DNA of 64,000 nucleotides from Enterococcus pingfangensis. GTDB lineage: Bacteria > Bacillota > Bacilli > Lactobacillales > Enterococcaceae. The DNA is taken from the NCBI RefSeq assembly GCF_005405205.1, contig NZ_BJDP01000005.1:124001-188000 (forward strand), in the 5' to 3' direction. Of the stretch, positions 1-7,739 are shown piece after piece; within the stretch, counting starts at the first letter, position 1; each line of letters starts with the position of its first letter. Below the pieces are notes generated by a model, which worked only from the letters and a program-made list of their open reading frames with translations, searched no databases and was not told the origin of the DNA. The position numbers were made by a program, and so were the translations under genes.

Positions 1-917
1 ACTAAGACATTCATGTTCTCACCTGGGATCACGACTGGTTTCACAGCATTTGCCAGCGCATTGATATTCAACACAGCGACGTTTTGGAACTCTGAAACTT
101 TATTCAAATTGTAATCGTTCGTCACAATGACACCATCTAATAGTTTAGCTAATTTGATCAACTTGCTATCAACTTCGCTGATGTCTTCAAAATCACCGTC
201 ATACATCTCAACGACGATTCCTTCTTCTTTTTGCAACGCGTTCAAGATGTCTAACCCGCGACGGCCTCGGACACGTTTCAAACTGTCGCCAGAATCGGCA
301 ATGTATTGCAATTCATACAAAACAAAATTAGGAATCATCAAGACTCCTTCTAAAAACCCGGTCTTCGCAATATCATAGATTCGACCATCGATAATGACGC
401 TCGTGTCTAAAATTTTGTATTTATGAAAATGATCATCGGCTTTGCGTTCAAGCACTTCGCCTTCATTTGTTTCAGCTTTTTTATTGCGGCTGCTGAAAAA
501 TTTCTTCAGTTCATCGATTCGTGTCGTACCCATCCGAAATCCCAAATAACCAAGCAGCAGCATAATCAAAATCGGCAGCGCGTTATTGATAAAAGGAATC
601 GGAATCTGATAAAGCGGTGATGTTCCGATCAACCCTAAGGTCAAGCCTAAGATCGCACCGACCACTCCAAATAAAATATAAGTCAAGCTGAATTCATTTA
701 ATTGTTTTTCAATTCTTTTCACACCAACAGAGATTGGTTCTACGATCGCCAAAGAAATAATATAAAAAATAATTGCACCGATTAGGCCATCCGTAAGTGA
801 ATTATTCAGCCATATGTTGTCTGCATAGCCAATTGCTGTCCATGCCGCTGGTAAGAAAGTAATTCCTAAGCTGATCCCAACCAGTAACACGATTACTGTC
901 AACACACGTTTTTGCAT
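1..917 (-). CDS. PIN/TRAM-domain membrane protein, YacL-like (C-terminus outside window)
   Basis: Translating the minus strand from ATG at 917 gives an unbroken frame to the window edge. It opens with hydrophobic segments (about residues 5-25, 40-60, 75-95 and 105-125) and a charged linker. A PIN nuclease-like domain follows, recognisable by [10 protein letters not shown] at about residues 166-175 with its metal-binding Asp residues, and then by [11 protein letters not shown]. The C-terminal TRAM domain expected in this family lies outside the window. AGGAGGG at 923-929 supports the start. Position directly downstream of radA on the same strand is the usual order in Bacilli. The protein is thought to be a membrane-anchored RNase-like or RNA-binding protein, and its exact role is not settled. 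Confidence 0.85.
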   Translation of the reverse strand, partial: MQKRVLTVIVLLVGISLGITFLPAAWTAIGYADNIWLNNSLTDGLIGAIIFYIISLAIVEPISVGVKRIEKQLNEFSLTYILFGVVGAILGLTLGLIGTSPLYQIPIPFINNALPILIMLLLGYLGFRMGTTRIDELKKFFSSRNKKAETNEGEVLERKADDHFHKYKILDTSVIIDGRIYDIAKTGFLEGVLMIPNFVLYELQYIADSGDSLKRVRGRRGLDILNALQKEEGIVVEMYDGDFEDISEVDSKLIKLAKLLDGVIVTNDYNLNKVSEFQNVAVLNINALANAVKPVVIPGENMNVL

Positions 918-990
918 GCCATCCCTCCTAAATTCTATCAAACTATTTTTTTATAGGCGTGCCAGAAATCAACTCTGGCACTGCCGTTTA

Positions 991-2361
991 TTAACGAAAG
1001 ACTTTTCTCAATGTTTCTGCTAACGTTGCCACCGGAATCAATTCGATTCCTTTTGGCGGCGTCCAATCGCCCATGTTGTTCTTAGGCAAATAAATTTTCT
1101 TAAAACCTAATTTGCTCGCTTCTTTGACCCGTTGTTCGATACTGTTGACCCGGCGGATCTCACCGGTCAAACCAATTTCACCGATAAAACATTCGGTCGC
1201 ATCCGTACCATTTTCTTTATAACTGGAAGCGATCGCCACCGCGACAGCCAAATCGATCGCTGGTTCATTCAGCTTCACGCCGCCGGCAGCTTTTAAATAC
1301 GCATCTTGATTTTGCAGCAGCAAGCCCGCGCGTTTTTCCAAAACTGCCATGATCAATGAGACACGATTGAAATCTAATCCGGTCGTCGTTCGTTTGGCAT
1401 TACCGAAAACAGTTGGTGTCACTAACGCCTGTACCTCGACTAAAATCGGCCGGCTGCCTTCCATCGCTACCACGATTGCTGAGCCAGTCGCCCCTTCTAA
1501 CCGTTCTTCCAAGAAAACTTGAGAAGGATTAGCGACTTCGACTAGCCCGCCTTCTCGCATTTCAAAAATTCCGATTTCATTGGTCGAGCCGAAACGATTT
1601 TTTACTGCTCGTAAAATTCGGAAGCTGTGATGTTTTTCGCCTTCAAAATACAAAACAGTATCGACCATGTGCTCCAGCATCCGCGGTCCCGCGATGTTTC
1701 CTTCTTTCGTTACATGACCTACGATAAAGATCGCAATGCCGTTCGTTTTTGCCAGCTTTAACAACTCTGCGGTAGTTTCGCGAACTTGACTGACTGAACC
1801 CGCCACACTGGAAATATCTGGTTGGGTCATCGTTTGGATCGAGTCGATGATCACATAATCTGGTTTTAGATTTTCGATCGTCCGACTGATCTCGCCCATG
1901 TCCGTTTCCGCATACAAATAAAAATCAGTATCACTTGAACCTAGACGTTCCGCCCGCAATTTTATTTGCTGCGCACTTTCTTCACCGGAAACATACAAAA
2001 CATTGCCGCCAGTTGCCGCTAATTGATGAGAGACTTGCAGTAGCAAAGTCGATTTCCCGATACCGGGGTCGCCGCCGATCAGTACTAATGAGCCTGGAAC
2101 CACGCCACCGCCTAAAACACGATTCAATTCGACTAATTCTGTTTGAACCCGCGTTTCTTTTTTAAAAACGACATCTTTTAGTTTCGTAGGCTGCGCGCGT
2201 TCTCCCGTCAGACTGACCCGATTGCGCCGATCTTCAGTATTTTGTTCTACTTCTTCCACCATTGTATTCCAATTGCCGCAGTTAGGACATCGGCCTAAAT
2301 ACTTAGGCGAAACGTACCCGCATTCTTGGCAGATAAATTGGGTCTTGGATTTTTTTGCCAA
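991..2361 (-). CDS. radA: DNA repair protein RadA (Sms)
   Basis: RadA is a RecA-like, DnaB-type branch-migration helicase acting in recombination and repair. The 456-residue protein has the full family architecture. There is a C4 zinc finger (Cys11, Cys14, Cys25, Cys28), a Walker A motif [10 protein letters not shown] at about residue 95, and a Walker B-like stretch YVIIDSIQT. The RadA-specific KNRFG motif is near residue 255, and a C-terminal Lon-protease-like domain contains the [11 protein letters not shown] region. Length is normal for the family. It is co-directional with dut upstream, with a gap of about 30 bases, and with the YacL-like gene downstream, so an operon is likely. A GTGCCAGA/TCTGGCAC hairpin at 974-996 is not present as such; the inverted repeat lies at 961-984, without a clear T-run. 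Confidence 0.97.
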   Translation of the reverse strand: MAKKSKTQFICQECGYVSPKYLGRCPNCGNWNTMVEEVEQNTEDRRNRVSLTGERAQPTKLKDVVFKKETRVQTELVELNRVLGGGVVPGSLVLIGGDPGIGKSTLLLQVSHQLAATGGNVLYVSGEESAQQIKLRAERLGSSDTDFYLYAETDMGEISRTIENLKPDYVIIDSIQTMTQPDISSVAGSVSQVRETTAELLKLAKTNGIAIFIVGHVTKEGNIAGPRMLEHMVDTVLYFEGEKHHSFRILRAVKNRFGSTNEIGIFEMREGGLVEVANPSQVFLEERLEGATGSAIVVAMEGSRPILVEVQALVTPTVFGNAKRTTTGLDFNRVSLIMAVLEKRAGLLLQNQDAYLKAAGGVKLNEPAIDLAVAVAIASSYKENGTDATECFIGEIGLTGEIRRVNSIEQRVKEASKLGFKKIYLPKNNMGDWTPPKGIELIPVATLAETLRKVFR

Positions 2362-2391
2362 AATATTCGCCTCACTCGTTTGTTTAAATTT

Positions 2392-2898
2392 TTATTGATT
2401 GTCTGAAGAACCGAATCCTCCAGTCCGTTCAACGGTTGCTTCATCATTATCGGCTTTAAGAAACGGCAAAAAGATTCCTTGCCCGATCCGTTCGCCTTTT
2501 TTGATTTGAACGTCAGTCAAACCAAAATTTGAAAATTGGAACATGATATGTCCTTCATTATCAGGATTATTGTAATAGTCGCTATCGATCACGCCCACAC
2601 CATTGCTTAACGCCAAAAAACGTTTCAACGGATTGCTCGAACGATTGGCCAATTGTAAATATTCATCCTGGTCCATGTACGCCTTGATACCGGTAGGAAC
2701 TAAGACTGGTTTGACAATTTTTTCAGCGGCAGCCGAACCTTTGGCGAAATGCTGGATGATTTGTTTCCAAACTGCTGGGATCACGATATCCTCTGCGGCT
2801 TCAAAATCATAACCTGCCGCATTTTTTGTTGCGCGTTTCGGTAAATTGATCGCCTGATCTTGATAAGCCGCGATCACTTCAAAACCTCGTTTTTTCAT
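2392..2898 (-). CDS. dut: dUTP diphosphatase
   Basis: This enzyme hydrolyses dUTP to dUMP and pyrophosphate, which keeps uracil out of DNA and supplies dTMP synthesis. The 168-residue protein shows the trimeric dUTPase motifs in order: AAGYDFEAAE (motif 1, about residue 27), NRSSNP (motif 2), GVGVIDSDYYNNP (motif 3, with the uracil-binding Tyr/Asp region), GERIGQGIF (motif 4) and the C-terminal RTGGFGSS P-loop-like arm (motif 5). The insertion between motifs 1 and 2 makes it a little longer than minimal dUTPases, as is usual in Lactobacillales. A strong AAAGGAG precedes the ATG at 2898. It is the first gene of the dut-radA block. Confidence 0.95.
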   Translation of the reverse strand: MKKRGFEVIAAYQDQAINLPKRATKNAAGYDFEAAEDIVIPAVWKQIIQHFAKGSAAAEKIVKPVLVPTGIKAYMDQDEYLQLANRSSNPLKRFLALSNGVGVIDSDYYNNPDNEGHIMFQFSNFGLTDVQIKKGERIGQGIFLPFLKADNDEATVERTGGFGSSDNQ

Positions 2899-3144
2899 TG
2901 TAAACTCCTTTTTATAAAGAACCGATTTTCTAGGAAAACCAACTCTATTTTCAACTCGGAAACTCTCACACTACTTGAAGCGCTCTTCCGCTCGATTGAT
3001 TGCTTTAATTCGTGCTGAAAACTGCGAAAAGTGGAACAGATCCCCATTGTGAAATCTATTGTTATTCTACCATAGAGCAGGCGGCACTTCGAAAATCTTT
3101 TACGAAAACTCTATGGAAATTTAATGAATTTTTTTCGCCTTATT
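2899..3144. other. Intergenic region upstream of dut
   Basis: About 245 bases lie between dut and the glycerophosphodiesterase gene. The stretch should hold the dut promoter. I see no ORF and no strong terminator hairpin. The part around 2970-3000 (ACTTGAAGCGCTCTTCCGC) loosely resembles tails seen after other genes in this window, for example near 58280, but the similarity is too short to call a repeat. Confidence 0.4.
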
Positions 3145-4944
3145 TTATTGCTCACTGATTCGTTCACTCAGCGAAGGCAAACGGTTGATATAGATATCGA
3201 TCCGCTTCGCATAGGAAGGATTTTCCTTGTATATTTTGATTTGTTTTTGCAACGTTTTCAGATCATCGGTCACAATGCCATTGACATTCAACGACACCAT
3301 TCGATCCATCGAATCCGCATCATTGACCGTCCAAGCATAAACATCTTTTCCCGCTTGATGCGCTTGCTGAACAAAATCTCCCGTCAACGTTGTTTCTTCC
3401 ATTGTATACGCGTCAGCCGACGTTTGTGGAAACACCAAATTGTATGGCAAAACATAACTGACATACAATTTGGGGGCTTTTTGTTTCAACTCAGTCACTA
3501 CGTCATAGTCCAAAGAATGTATCCGATGCTGATGAGTCAAAATAGTTTGTTGGTATTTTTTAACGAACCTAGCTATCATCTGCTTCGAATCGGCAGAAGT
3601 CGTTTTGATTTCAATCAACAACTTCTGCTGGTGTTCATTAGCAAAAGCTAAATAATCATCAAAACTCGCGATCGGAGCAATGTGACCATTTTCAACGGCT
3701 TGGAGACTTTGCAATTCGCTTAAAGTCAAATCATGCGTCGTTTTGTCCTCACCAGTCAAATTTTTTAGATTTTCATCATGAAACACAACAAATTGATGGT
3801 CTTTGGTTTCTTGTACATCCATCTCAATATAATCTGGTTTTTCTTTGATCGTAGCCGCCATCGCCGGAATCGTATTTTGAACACCATTTCCATTATCGAC
3901 ACCGCGGTGAGAGATCGTTAATGGAATAGAATCTTTTAATCCCGCTAAATAAAGGACATTGTTAAACAGCTGTGAGCCGCCAAAAAAGATGCACAAGATG
4001 ATCGCCGCGATCCGCGTCCACAAACTGGGCCGGATCATCTGCAATGGACGTTCCCCGCTGATCACCAGCGGATAAAATTTTTGAACTAAGATACTGAAGT
4101 ATAAAACAGTCGCCCACGCCAACATCAGCTGACTGAAAAATTGGATACTCGTCAACGTGATCATCGCACCGATTGCCGGAAACGGCTGCGGCAACAAATC
4201 TAGAATGGCTTGCACGATAAAACTTACGCCGTAGCCGGCATAAGACACCAGCGTTAAAAACAGCGTCAAAATAAAGATCCGCCAACCATAATGCCAAAAA
4301 CGATGATGAGTCAGCGCCATGCTTTTAGCGACTGCTTGTTTTGGTGTTTGATCTGAAAAAATCATCAGCGGTAGCACGAACAACAGACGAATCCCGATAT
4401 AAGTGACGACTAATGAAGCAATCAATAAGAGCGGCAGGATCAATAGATTTTCACTCAAATGTTCCAAAACGAAAACCGGGATCGTCACTTTGCTCAACAA
4501 CGGCGTCCGAAAAATAGCATTGGCAAATGGCAAGATCAGCAAAAAATAAAATAGAAAGAAAAAGAATGTTCCTGGACGCAAATGCCGCATGTGATACAGC
4601 GATTGTTTAAACAACTCCCACAATGAACGGTCTTCTTTTGTTTGAATACTTTTGATCCCAAATAACTGAAAAGTAAATTGCAAAAAAATCAGAGTCAAAA
4701 CTAACGCTAAAAGCAGTAACAAAGCCGCTAAAACCGCCGGATGCTGCGTTAAAATCGTTAATATATTTGTATTTGACACATAAGGGATGTTCCCTTGCTG
4801 CAAAATAAATGCGATCAAAAATTGAACGCAAGGAATAACGATCATTTCTAAAGCGATATTCGTTCCAACGATCAGAAGAATGTAACTCCCCCAATGGCGT
4901 AAAAACTCTCTTGAATAAGTAAAGAAAAAGCGTAATGAAGACAT
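3145..4944 (-). CDS. Membrane-bound glycerophosphoryl diester phosphodiesterase
   Basis: This 599-residue protein joins a polytopic membrane domain (about residues 1-335, roughly seven to eight hydrophobic segments, the GPDPase-membrane family) to a cytosolic or surface GDPD domain. The GDPD part begins at HRGVDNG, about residue 342, and carries the signature NTIPA, the metal-binding pair in YIEMDVQ, and VFHDENL. The C-terminal AWTVND and GIVTDD motifs complete the TIM-barrel fold. The family hydrolyses glycerophosphodiesters to glycerol-3-phosphate and an alcohol. The membrane-fused form is common in Firmicutes, where it may act on lipid or teichoic-acid glycerophosphate units; that substrate is an inference. 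AAAGGAGGGG lies just upstream of the ATG. The gene is monocistronic or the distal partner of the CDF gene. Confidence 0.9.
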   Translation of the reverse strand: MSSLRFFFTYSREFLRHWGSYILLIVGTNIALEMIVIPCVQFLIAFILQQGNIPYVSNTNILTILTQHPAVLAALLLLLALVLTLIFLQFTFQLFGIKSIQTKEDRSLWELFKQSLYHMRHLRPGTFFFFLFYFLLILPFANAIFRTPLLSKVTIPVFVLEHLSENLLILPLLLIASLVVTYIGIRLLFVLPLMIFSDQTPKQAVAKSMALTHHRFWHYGWRIFILTLFLTLVSYAGYGVSFIVQAILDLLPQPFPAIGAMITLTSIQFFSQLMLAWATVLYFSILVQKFYPLVISGERPLQMIRPSLWTRIAAIILCIFFGGSQLFNNVLYLAGLKDSIPLTISHRGVDNGNGVQNTIPAMAATIKEKPDYIEMDVQETKDHQFVVFHDENLKNLTGEDKTTHDLTLSELQSLQAVENGHIAPIASFDDYLAFANEHQQKLLIEIKTTSADSKQMIARFVKKYQQTILTHQHRIHSLDYDVVTELKQKAPKLYVSYVLPYNLVFPQTSADAYTMEETTLTGDFVQQAHQAGKDVYAWTVNDADSMDRMVSLNVNGIVTDDLKTLQKQIKIYKENPSYAKRIDIYINRLPSLSERISEQ

Positions 4945-5080
4945 CTCTTGCCCCTCCTTTCAAACACTTGATACGAATTCTTATTGTGACAAGGCGTAAA
5001 GAAAATGATTTCGAAAAATTTGGAGAATCTTTTTCCTTGCGGTCTATCCAAAAACTTATGCTTTTACTGCAAAAATGGTA

Positions 5081-5110
5081 AAAAATCGGGCACAAAAATT
5101 ATGTGCCCGA
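5081..5110 (-). terminator. Intrinsic terminator embedded in the end of the CDF transporter gene
   Basis: A nine-base perfect stem (TCGGGCACA at 5086-5094 pairing with TGTGCCCGA at 5102-5110) is followed on the minus strand by a run of T residues. The upstream arm is formed by the last sense codons of the CDF gene, so termination and the stop codon coincide. Confidence 0.75.
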
Positions 5111-6055
5111 TGGATTTTGACGTTTTCGATCATAGTCAGGATCGAACTCGTCGGTCTCAATATAAATATACGCCTTTTTATCAGGCAAAGCTCGACGGAT
5201 CACCCGTTCAATCTGATTCACAACATCATAACTGACCCCTTCATACGCATCCGCAATGTCGATCTTAGCCGCAATCATGACCTCAGTCGGTCCCAAATGA
5301 ACGGTTTTGATGTCGATCACTTTTTTCACTTCAGCGCGTTTGAAGGCATTCCGAATTTTTTCTAAATCATTTTTAGAAACACTTTCGCCAATGATCAGAC
5401 TATAAAATTCCCGAGCTAAAAAGATGGAAGCAAATAATAACATCAGTCCAATCAATAACCCGCTCAGTGCATCAAACATCGGATTGCCCGTTGCCATCGT
5501 CAGTAGGGTTCCGACCACCGCTAAGACTAAACCGATCACCGCACAAAAATCTTCCGTAAAAATAATCAAGATCTCGCTGTGCCGACTTTCATGCAAAAAC
5601 TGCAGGAGCGGCAACTTTTCTGTATTCAACTCGCGAATTTCTTTGACGGCTACTCGCAAAGAACTGCCTTCAACTAAGATCCCAAAAATCAAGATTGCTA
5701 ATACGATCAAAGGATTTGTAACTTCATGACTGGGATGGAACAATTTTTCCAGCGCTTCCCAGATCCCTAACGCACCCCCACCAAAAAACAGCATCGTCGC
5801 TACGATCGTACTAAAAAAATATTTTGCTCGCCCTTCACCAAACTGGTGCAGCTCACTTTGTCCACGAGCTGCTCGGCGATTGCCAAATAATAATAAAATT
5901 TGATTGCTGCAATCAACAACACTGTGGATACTTTCATTCATCATCGCGGCACTACCGCTAAGCATATAGCCGATAAATTTGCTGACCGCCACTAGCACAT
6001 TGGCCAGTAAAGCCGCCAAGACTGCAATCGACCCTTGCGTTTTTCCTTCTTCCAT
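5099..6055 (-). CDS. Cation diffusion facilitator (CDF) family metal transporter
   Basis: CDF proteins export divalent cations such as Zn, Mn or Fe in exchange for protons. The protein has the family layout: transmembrane helices in residues 1-215 with HSVVD (the HxxxD metal site of helix 2) near residue 45 and a second acidic site in FDALSGLLIG of helix 5. A cytoplasmic ferredoxin-like C-terminal domain (about residues 215-318) follows. Substrate cannot be assigned from the sequence. I prefer ATG at 6055 because AGGAAG at 6068-6073 is well placed for it. A GTG at 6064 is also in frame but lies only three bases from that ribosome-binding site. The gene ends inside its own terminator. Confidence 0.9.
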   Translation of the reverse strand: MEEGKTQGSIAVLAALLANVLVAVSKFIGYMLSGSAAMMNESIHSVVDCSNQILLLFGNRRAARGQSELHQFGEGRAKYFFSTIVATMLFFGGGALGIWEALEKLFHPSHEVTNPLIVLAILIFGILVEGSSLRVAVKEIRELNTEKLPLLQFLHESRHSEILIIFTEDFCAVIGLVLAVVGTLLTMATGNPMFDALSGLLIGLMLLFASIFLAREFYSLIIGESVSKNDLEKIRNAFKRAEVKKVIDIKTVHLGPTEVMIAAKIDIADAYEGVSYDVVNQIERVIRRALPDKKAYIYIETDEFDPDYDRKRQNPSGT

Positions 6056-6303
6056 GTGGTTCACTCACTTCCTAATTCTTTTCTATTATAAGACAGAAAG
6101 TAAAAATCATAAAAACAAAACCTCTAAACAAGTTAGCTACGTGATCTAATGCGCAGAAATTTTGGACTTCCAGTCTAAATCATATGATTTCAATGACAGA
6201 TCATCACTCAGCCAACCATTTACTTTCCAGAATACTCCTAAAGACGGAGGAAGATCACCGTAGATTTGCTATAATCAAATTATCAAAGAGGAGTGTGGAA
6301 AAG

Positions 6304-6519
6304 ATGGAACGGAAACAATATGTTTGTGATAAATGCGGCGGGCAAGAATATACTTCCGATCAGTTCCAAGCGACTGGCGGAAATTTTGCAAAAATGTTCG
6401 ACGTCCAAAACAAAAAATTTACTACCATCAGCTGTAATCGCTGCGGGTACACAGAACTTTATCGCAATGCAACTACTGACGGCTGGAATGTCCTTGACTT
6501 TCTGATGGGTGGAAACTAA
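6304..6519 (+). CDS. Small zinc-ribbon nucleic-acid-binding-type protein
   Basis: This 71-residue protein has two CxxC knuckles, CDKCGG at residues 8-13 and CNRCGY near residue 44, which is the pattern of small predicted nucleic-acid-binding Zn-ribbon proteins (zinc_ribbon_13/DUF2082 type). The tail TELYRNATTDGWNVLDFLMGG is typical of the family in Firmicutes. AGAGGAG at about 6288-6294 sets the start at ATG 6304; the longer in-frame extension upstream has no ribosome-binding site. It is a single gene with its own terminator. No function is established for the family. Confidence 0.8.
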   Translation: MERKQYVCDKCGGQEYTSDQFQATGGNFAKMFDVQNKKFTTISCNRCGYTELYRNATTDGWNVLDFLMGGN

Positions 6520-6556
6520 AAACGCCGTAATCGATCAGCTGCCAAAGTATTTTTTC

Positions 6557-6584
6557 GGAGTGGAGAAATCCACTCCATTTTTTT
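6557..6584 (+). terminator. Intrinsic terminator of the zinc-ribbon gene
   Basis: GGAGTGGA (6557-6564) pairs with TCCACTCC (6569-6576) across a four-base loop and is followed by A and seven T residues. Confidence 0.85.
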
Positions 6585-6687
6585 ATCCAGCGTTGCAATT
6601 TATAAAAGTTTCTTTTAAAAATAGGCAGAAAAAAAACGATGAAAGAGGTATACTACAAATTGAACACGTAAGAAGGAGAAAAATACG

Positions 6688-6984
6688 ATGGATTCAATTA
6701 TTTGTATCGTTTTAGGCATGCTGTTTGCGAATGGTATCCCGCATTTTATCAAAGGAATCACCGCTGAAAGATGGGATGTTCCTTGGAAAAAAGCCGCTTC
6801 TGCTCCCACAAATGTATTATGGGGTACCACAAATTGGCTGATTGTCGTGATCCTCGATGCCCTCTTCAAACCAGACATAAATAGTTTCGATGCCGCGTGC
6901 TTTTTAATTGGTATGGGTATTACCGGTTACTACCTTGCCTTGCATTGGTCAGAGAAGAAAAATAAAAAAGATGTGGCTAACTAG
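6688..6984 (+). CDS. Small membrane protein of unknown function
   Basis: The 98-residue protein has an N-terminal hydrophobic stretch (about residues 3-22, with NGIPHFIKG after it), a second segment around residues 46-60 (NWLIVVILDALF) and a third around residues 70-85 (CFLIGMGITGYYLAL). It ends in a lysine-rich tail. This arrangement suggests a three-helix inner-membrane protein. AGAAGGAG precedes the ATG at 6688. It is transcribed alone and is followed at once by a terminator. I do not recognise a functional family. Confidence 0.7.
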   Translation: MDSIICIVLGMLFANGIPHFIKGITAERWDVPWKKAASAPTNVLWGTTNWLIVVILDALFKPDINSFDAACFLIGMGITGYYLALHWSEKKNKKDVAN

Positions 6985-7000
6985 CAGCATCTTTTTTTAT
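6967..7000 (+). terminator. Intrinsic terminator overlapping the end of the small membrane protein gene
   Basis: AAAGATG (6967-6973) pairs with CATCTTT (6988-6994), with an inner GCT/AGC pairing, and is followed by a T-rich tract. The left arm is coding. Confidence 0.75.
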
Positions 7001-7331
7001 TTTTTCTTCTTTTAATTCTGAAGCAGCCAGTATCGTTGTATTCTTCATAAACTAACTTGATTACTCTTCAGTTCAACTATTATGCTCCATAAATAAAAAA
7101 GAAGTTATTTCCAATCTTATCTTCTCGCAAATAGATCTTTTCTCCCTTTATTGCCAAAAAAATTCTTAAATATTTTGATGTCTCGTTAAATCACTCGCCT
7201 TTTCATGATCTTTCCTGCAATTCATAAGGTAAGATAATTTTTATTCACTTTACATTCCTATAGATAATAGGACTTTTAACTGTATTCAGCTATAATAGTT
7301 TTACTCACATTATGCTAGAAGGAAGTACACT
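7001..7331. other. AT-rich intergenic stretch before the Nudix-helicase island
   Basis: About 330 bases without a credible ORF. Base composition turns visibly AT-rich here and stays so through the next two genes. A TATAAT at 7291-7296 with only a weak -35 region is the likely promoter of the Nudix gene. I see no repeat, integrase or attachment site that would mark an island boundary. Confidence 0.45.
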
Positions 7332-7727
7332 ATGAAAAAAACAATTGAAGTAGTTGGTGCAATTATTGTTGATAATAAAAGAATATTATGTGCCCAACGT
7401 GGACCAGAAAAATCATTAGCAAACTTTTGGGAATTTCCCGGAGGTAAAATTGAAGTTAATGAAACACCTATAGAGGCACTAAAACGAGAATTGACGGAAG
7501 AACTTTTAATTTCTGTCGATGTGGAAGAAAAAGCATTTGAATCGACAAAATTTGAATATGATTTTGGCACTGTTCATTTAACTACTTTTGTTTGCCATTT
7601 ATTGGCGGGCAAACCTACCCTTACAGAACATGTTGCTATCAAATGGTTATATTCGGATGAACTCGACACCCTTGAATGGGCCCCTGCCGATATTCCTACC
7701 GTAAAAAAATTAAAACTAGCACTTTAA
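7332..7727 (+). CDS. Nudix hydrolase, MutT/8-oxo-dGTP-diphosphatase-like
   Basis: The 131-residue protein carries a Nudix box from Gly38 to about residue 60: G-x5-E44, then RELTEEL (Arg52, Glu53, Glu56, Glu57). It also has the MutT-type entry WEFPGGK and the N-terminal VVGAIIV strand. Such enzymes cleave nucleoside diphosphates linked to other groups, typically (d)NTPs to monophosphate plus pyrophosphate. AAGGAAG is suitably spaced before the ATG. The gene is followed after only 12 bases by the large helicase, so the two are almost certainly co-transcribed. The coding sequence is more AT-rich than the flanking housekeeping genes. The coupling suggests a shared role in nucleotide or nucleic-acid surveillance, which is inference. 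Confidence 0.88.
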   Translation: MKKTIEVVGAIIVDNKRILCAQRGPEKSLANFWEFPGGKIEVNETPIEALKRELTEELLISVDVEEKAFESTKFEYDFGTVHLTTFVCHLLAGKPTLTEHVAIKWLYSDELDTLEWAPADIPTVKKLKLAL

Positions 7728-7739
7728 AGGAGCTCTCTT

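Noticed and set aside
961..984. Terminator after radA
   Set aside because: The GTGCCAGA/TCTGGCAC hairpin has no T-run on the minus strand and lies inside a likely operon.
3124..3651. 175-codon plus-strand frame opposite the glycerophosphodiesterase gene
   Set aside because: Antisense to a clear GDPD domain and without a plausible start or homology pattern.
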